From positions 1 to 14,917 of the forward strand of contig CAYHZL010000083.1 of NCBI GenBank assembly GCA_964361075.1: a DNA stretch of 14,917 bases, written 5' to 3'. The stretch is from CAYHZL01 sp964361075. Its GTDB lineage: Bacteria; Bacteroidota; Ignavibacteria; UBA10030; UBA8401. The notes under the pieces are model-generated. The model did no database searches. It was given only the letters and a program-made list of their open reading frames with translations, and was not told the DNA's origin. The number at the start of each line of letters is the position of its first letter. Within the stretch, counting starts at the first letter, position 1. The position numbers and the translations under genes are program-made. Below are positions 13,467 through 14,917 of this stretch, in pieces.

Positions 13467-14582
13467 ATGATTATCGGAATTCCAAAAGAGATCAAAACAA
13501 ATGAGAATCGAGTAGGACTTGTTCCGGTTGGTGTAGAGACACTACGCTCATTCGGTCATACAGTAATTATTGAAACCAAAGCCGGAGTTGGCAGCGGTTT
13601 CGATGATGAATCGTACATTAAAGCAGGCGCCAAAATTGCCAAAAATGCTAAAGAGGTGTATCATAAAGCCGACATGATTATAAAAGTTAAAGAGCCAATC
13701 AAACAAGAATACCATTTCATTCGACAAGAACAAATTTTATTCACGTATTTCCATTTTGCTGCGAGTAAAGAATTAACTACTGCAATGATGAAAACAGGTG
13801 CGGTGTGTATCGCATACGAAACCGTTCAGAAAGAAGATGGTTCTCTGCCATTGTTAATTCCGATGAGCGAAGTTGCCGGACGTATGGCGCCGCAAGAAGG
13901 TGCAAAATATTTAGAGCGCACAATGGGTGGCCGCGGTATTTTGCTTGGCGGAGTTCCGGGAACAGAACCGGCAGATGTTGCAATTCTTGGCGGCGGGATT
14001 GTTGGAACTAATGCAGCAAAAATTGCGGCAGGTTTTGGCGCTCGCGTTACAATTTTAGATAACAATTTACAACGCTTGCGTCATCTCGATGATATTATGC
14101 CGAAGAATGTTGTTACGATGATGTCGAACAGTTACAATATTCGCAAAGTTATTAAGCAAGCAGATATTGTTATTGGTGCAGTATTAATTCCGGGAGCGAA
14201 AGCGCCGAAATTAATTACACGCGAAATGTTAAAAGAGATGAAGCAAGGTGCAATTATCGTTGATGTTGCTGTTGACCAAGGTGGTTGTATTGAAACATGC
14301 AAACCGACGACACATGAAAATCCGACATACGTTGTTGATGGTGTTGTGCATTACTGCGTTGCAAATATGCCGGGTGCAGTGCCTATCACTTCGACCATTG
14401 CGTTAACCAATGCAACACTTCCTTACACTGTTGAAATTGCGAACAAAGGTTGGGAAAAAGCCGTACAGACAAACAAAGAAATTTCGCTTGGCTTAAATAT
14501 GGTTGACGGCATTATCACATACAAAGGTGTTTCAGATGCATTCGGATATAAGTACACTCCGGTAAATTTAGTGGTGAAGTAA
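13467..14582 (+). CDS. ald: Alanine dehydrogenase
   Basis: 371 residues, the standard length. It interconverts L-alanine and pyruvate plus ammonia with NAD(H) in the cytosol, so it serves alanine breakdown or ammonia assimilation. The N-terminus MIIGIPKEIKTNENRVGL is diagnostic. Catalytic-site residues fall at the canonical numbers: R15, K75 (KVKEP), H96 (YFHFAAS) and D270 (VAVDQGG). The NAD-binding Rossmann loop is GGGIVG (175-180), with D198 at the end of the next strand for the ribose. The sequence is intact. A purine-rich GAGAGAAAG precedes the ATG. It stands alone as a transcription unit bracketed by two direct copies of a repeat element, so it could be lost or duplicated by recombination between them. 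Confidence 0.98.
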   Translation: MIIGIPKEIKTNENRVGLVPVGVETLRSFGHTVIIETKAGVGSGFDDESYIKAGAKIAKNAKEVYHKADMIIKVKEPIKQEYHFIRQEQILFTYFHFAASKELTTAMMKTGAVCIAYETVQKEDGSLPLLIPMSEVAGRMAPQEGAKYLERTMGGRGILLGGVPGTEPADVAILGGGIVGTNAAKIAAGFGARVTILDNNLQRLRHLDDIMPKNVVTMMSNSYNIRKVIKQADIVIGAVLIPGAKAPKLITREMLKEMKQGAIIVDVAVDQGGCIETCKPTTHENPTYVVDGVVHYCVANMPGAVPITSTIALTNATLPYTVEIANKGWEKAVQTNKEISLGLNMVDGIITYKGVSDAFGYKYTPVNLVVK

Positions 14583-14597
14583 TTTTTTTTGAATGAT

Positions 14598-14736
14598 GGG
14601 CATCTCTAAAAACTAGTCCCGAAGGGATCCCTTCGGGATTACGAAACCTTCAAGGTTTTTATTTTTGCGATGTACATAAAATTTTAACATCACAAAATTT
14701 GGTCAAGATAAACCTTGAAGGTTTTTAGAGATGCCC
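14598..14736 (+). repeat. TIR-bounded repeat element, copy 2 (downstream of ald)
   Basis: A 139-bp element with perfect 16-bp terminal inverted repeats, GGGCATCTCTAAAAAC (14598-14613) and its complement (14721-14736). The inverted match continues into ACCTTCAAGGT if a palindromic segment (about 14614-14646) is skipped. It is the same orientation and core as copy 1. It starts 15 bases after the ald stop, so its hairpins may also end ald transcription. Confidence 0.85.
14617..14638. repeat. 22-bp perfect palindrome nested in repeat copy 2
   Basis: The half-site TCCCGAAGGGA is followed directly by its complement, making an exact palindrome centred on the GATC of a BamHI-like word. Copy 1 has an unrelated A/T-rich stretch at this place. 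It looks like a second, smaller repeat inserted in the left end of the larger one, or a variable loop of it. Confidence 0.7.
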
Positions 14737-14885
14737 TATAGATACGAGAAGAATTGGTACGTGTAGGTGGCAGTGGACAACATACCAAGTCTTTTTTTTT
14801 CTTTGCAGAAACAAAATAACTCTTTCAAAAAAAATATTTTTTTTCTACATTTAATTAAAGAAAAGTAATTGCTCAGCGAAAACAA

Positions 14886-14917
14886 CCCCACCCTTTATCC
14901 CTCCCCTTTTAGGGGAG
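14886..14917. repeat. G/C-rich hairpin repeat, second copy (truncated by window end)
   Basis: CCCCACCCTTTATCC leads into CTCCCCT-TTT-AGGGGAG (14901-14917), matching the complement of the repeat at 8134-8162. The opposite orientation and the flanking sequence rule out a simple duplication of the region. The stretch between repeat copy 2 and this element (14737-14885) shows no gene. Confidence 0.65.

Noticed and set aside
13826..14065. Antisense 79-codon frame within ald
   Set aside because: It is a shadow of the alanine dehydrogenase reading frame, whose catalytic residues are all intact.
13312..14736. CRISPR array suspected from repeated ACCTTCAAGGT words
   Set aside because: There are only two long copies more than 1 kb apart with a gene between, and no regular short repeat-spacer pattern.
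14737..14885. Start of a further gene at the right edge
   Set aside because: No open frame with a plausible start. Stop codons and poly-T/A runs dominate.

Overview
The window is an AT-rich stretch of bacterial chromosome. It suggests a member of the Bacteroidota/Chlorobiota (FCB) group, most likely an Ignavibacteria-like lineage. That placement is inferred from base composition, weak or absent Shine-Dalgarno sites in front of several genes, interspersed C-rich hairpin repeats, and the flavour of the proteins. No rRNA or other phylogenetic marker is present to prove it.

Region 1 (1-5929, minus strand) is a tightly packed six-gene operon. It is transcribed as radical SAM protein, NodB-type polysaccharide deacetylase, GT2 glycosyltransferase with membrane segments, GT28/MurG-like glycosyltransferase, PHP-domain (CehA/McbA-like) metallohydrolase, and a DUF1207-like secreted or outer-membrane protein that runs off the left edge. 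Four of the five junctions are 4-bp overlaps or directly abutting, and the fifth gap is 4 nt. The set looks like a dedicated pathway that builds and modifies a glycan or glycolipid. I do not recognise it as a named system, and it is the best candidate here for something undescribed.

Region 2 (about 6030-6901) holds a small hicB-hicA toxin-antitoxin module on the plus strand. The hicA frame has no ATG and apparently starts at a CTG that overlaps the hicB stop. It is followed by a 140-bp imperfect inverted repeat (MITE/REP-like) in an otherwise empty 347-bp gap.

Region 3 (6902-10317, minus strand) is a second envelope-glycan cluster: GT2 glycosyltransferase, UPF0104/AglD-like integral membrane protein (flippase-like), then another GT2. 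A G/C-rich double-hairpin repeat sits between the last two genes. A second, truncated copy of that repeat lies at the right edge of the window.

Region 4 (10318-14917) is housekeeping: udk (uridine kinase), an unrecognised 240-residue protein, an M16 zinc peptidase and ald (alanine dehydrogenase). ald is bracketed by two same-orientation copies of a 120-140 bp terminal-inverted-repeat element.

Several genes share one promoter layout, TTG-N20-TAnnnT (equivalent to a 17-bp spacer between sigma70-like hexamers). The udk and GT2 promoters are back to back with touching -35 boxes. All functional calls come from motif recognition by eye; no search was run.
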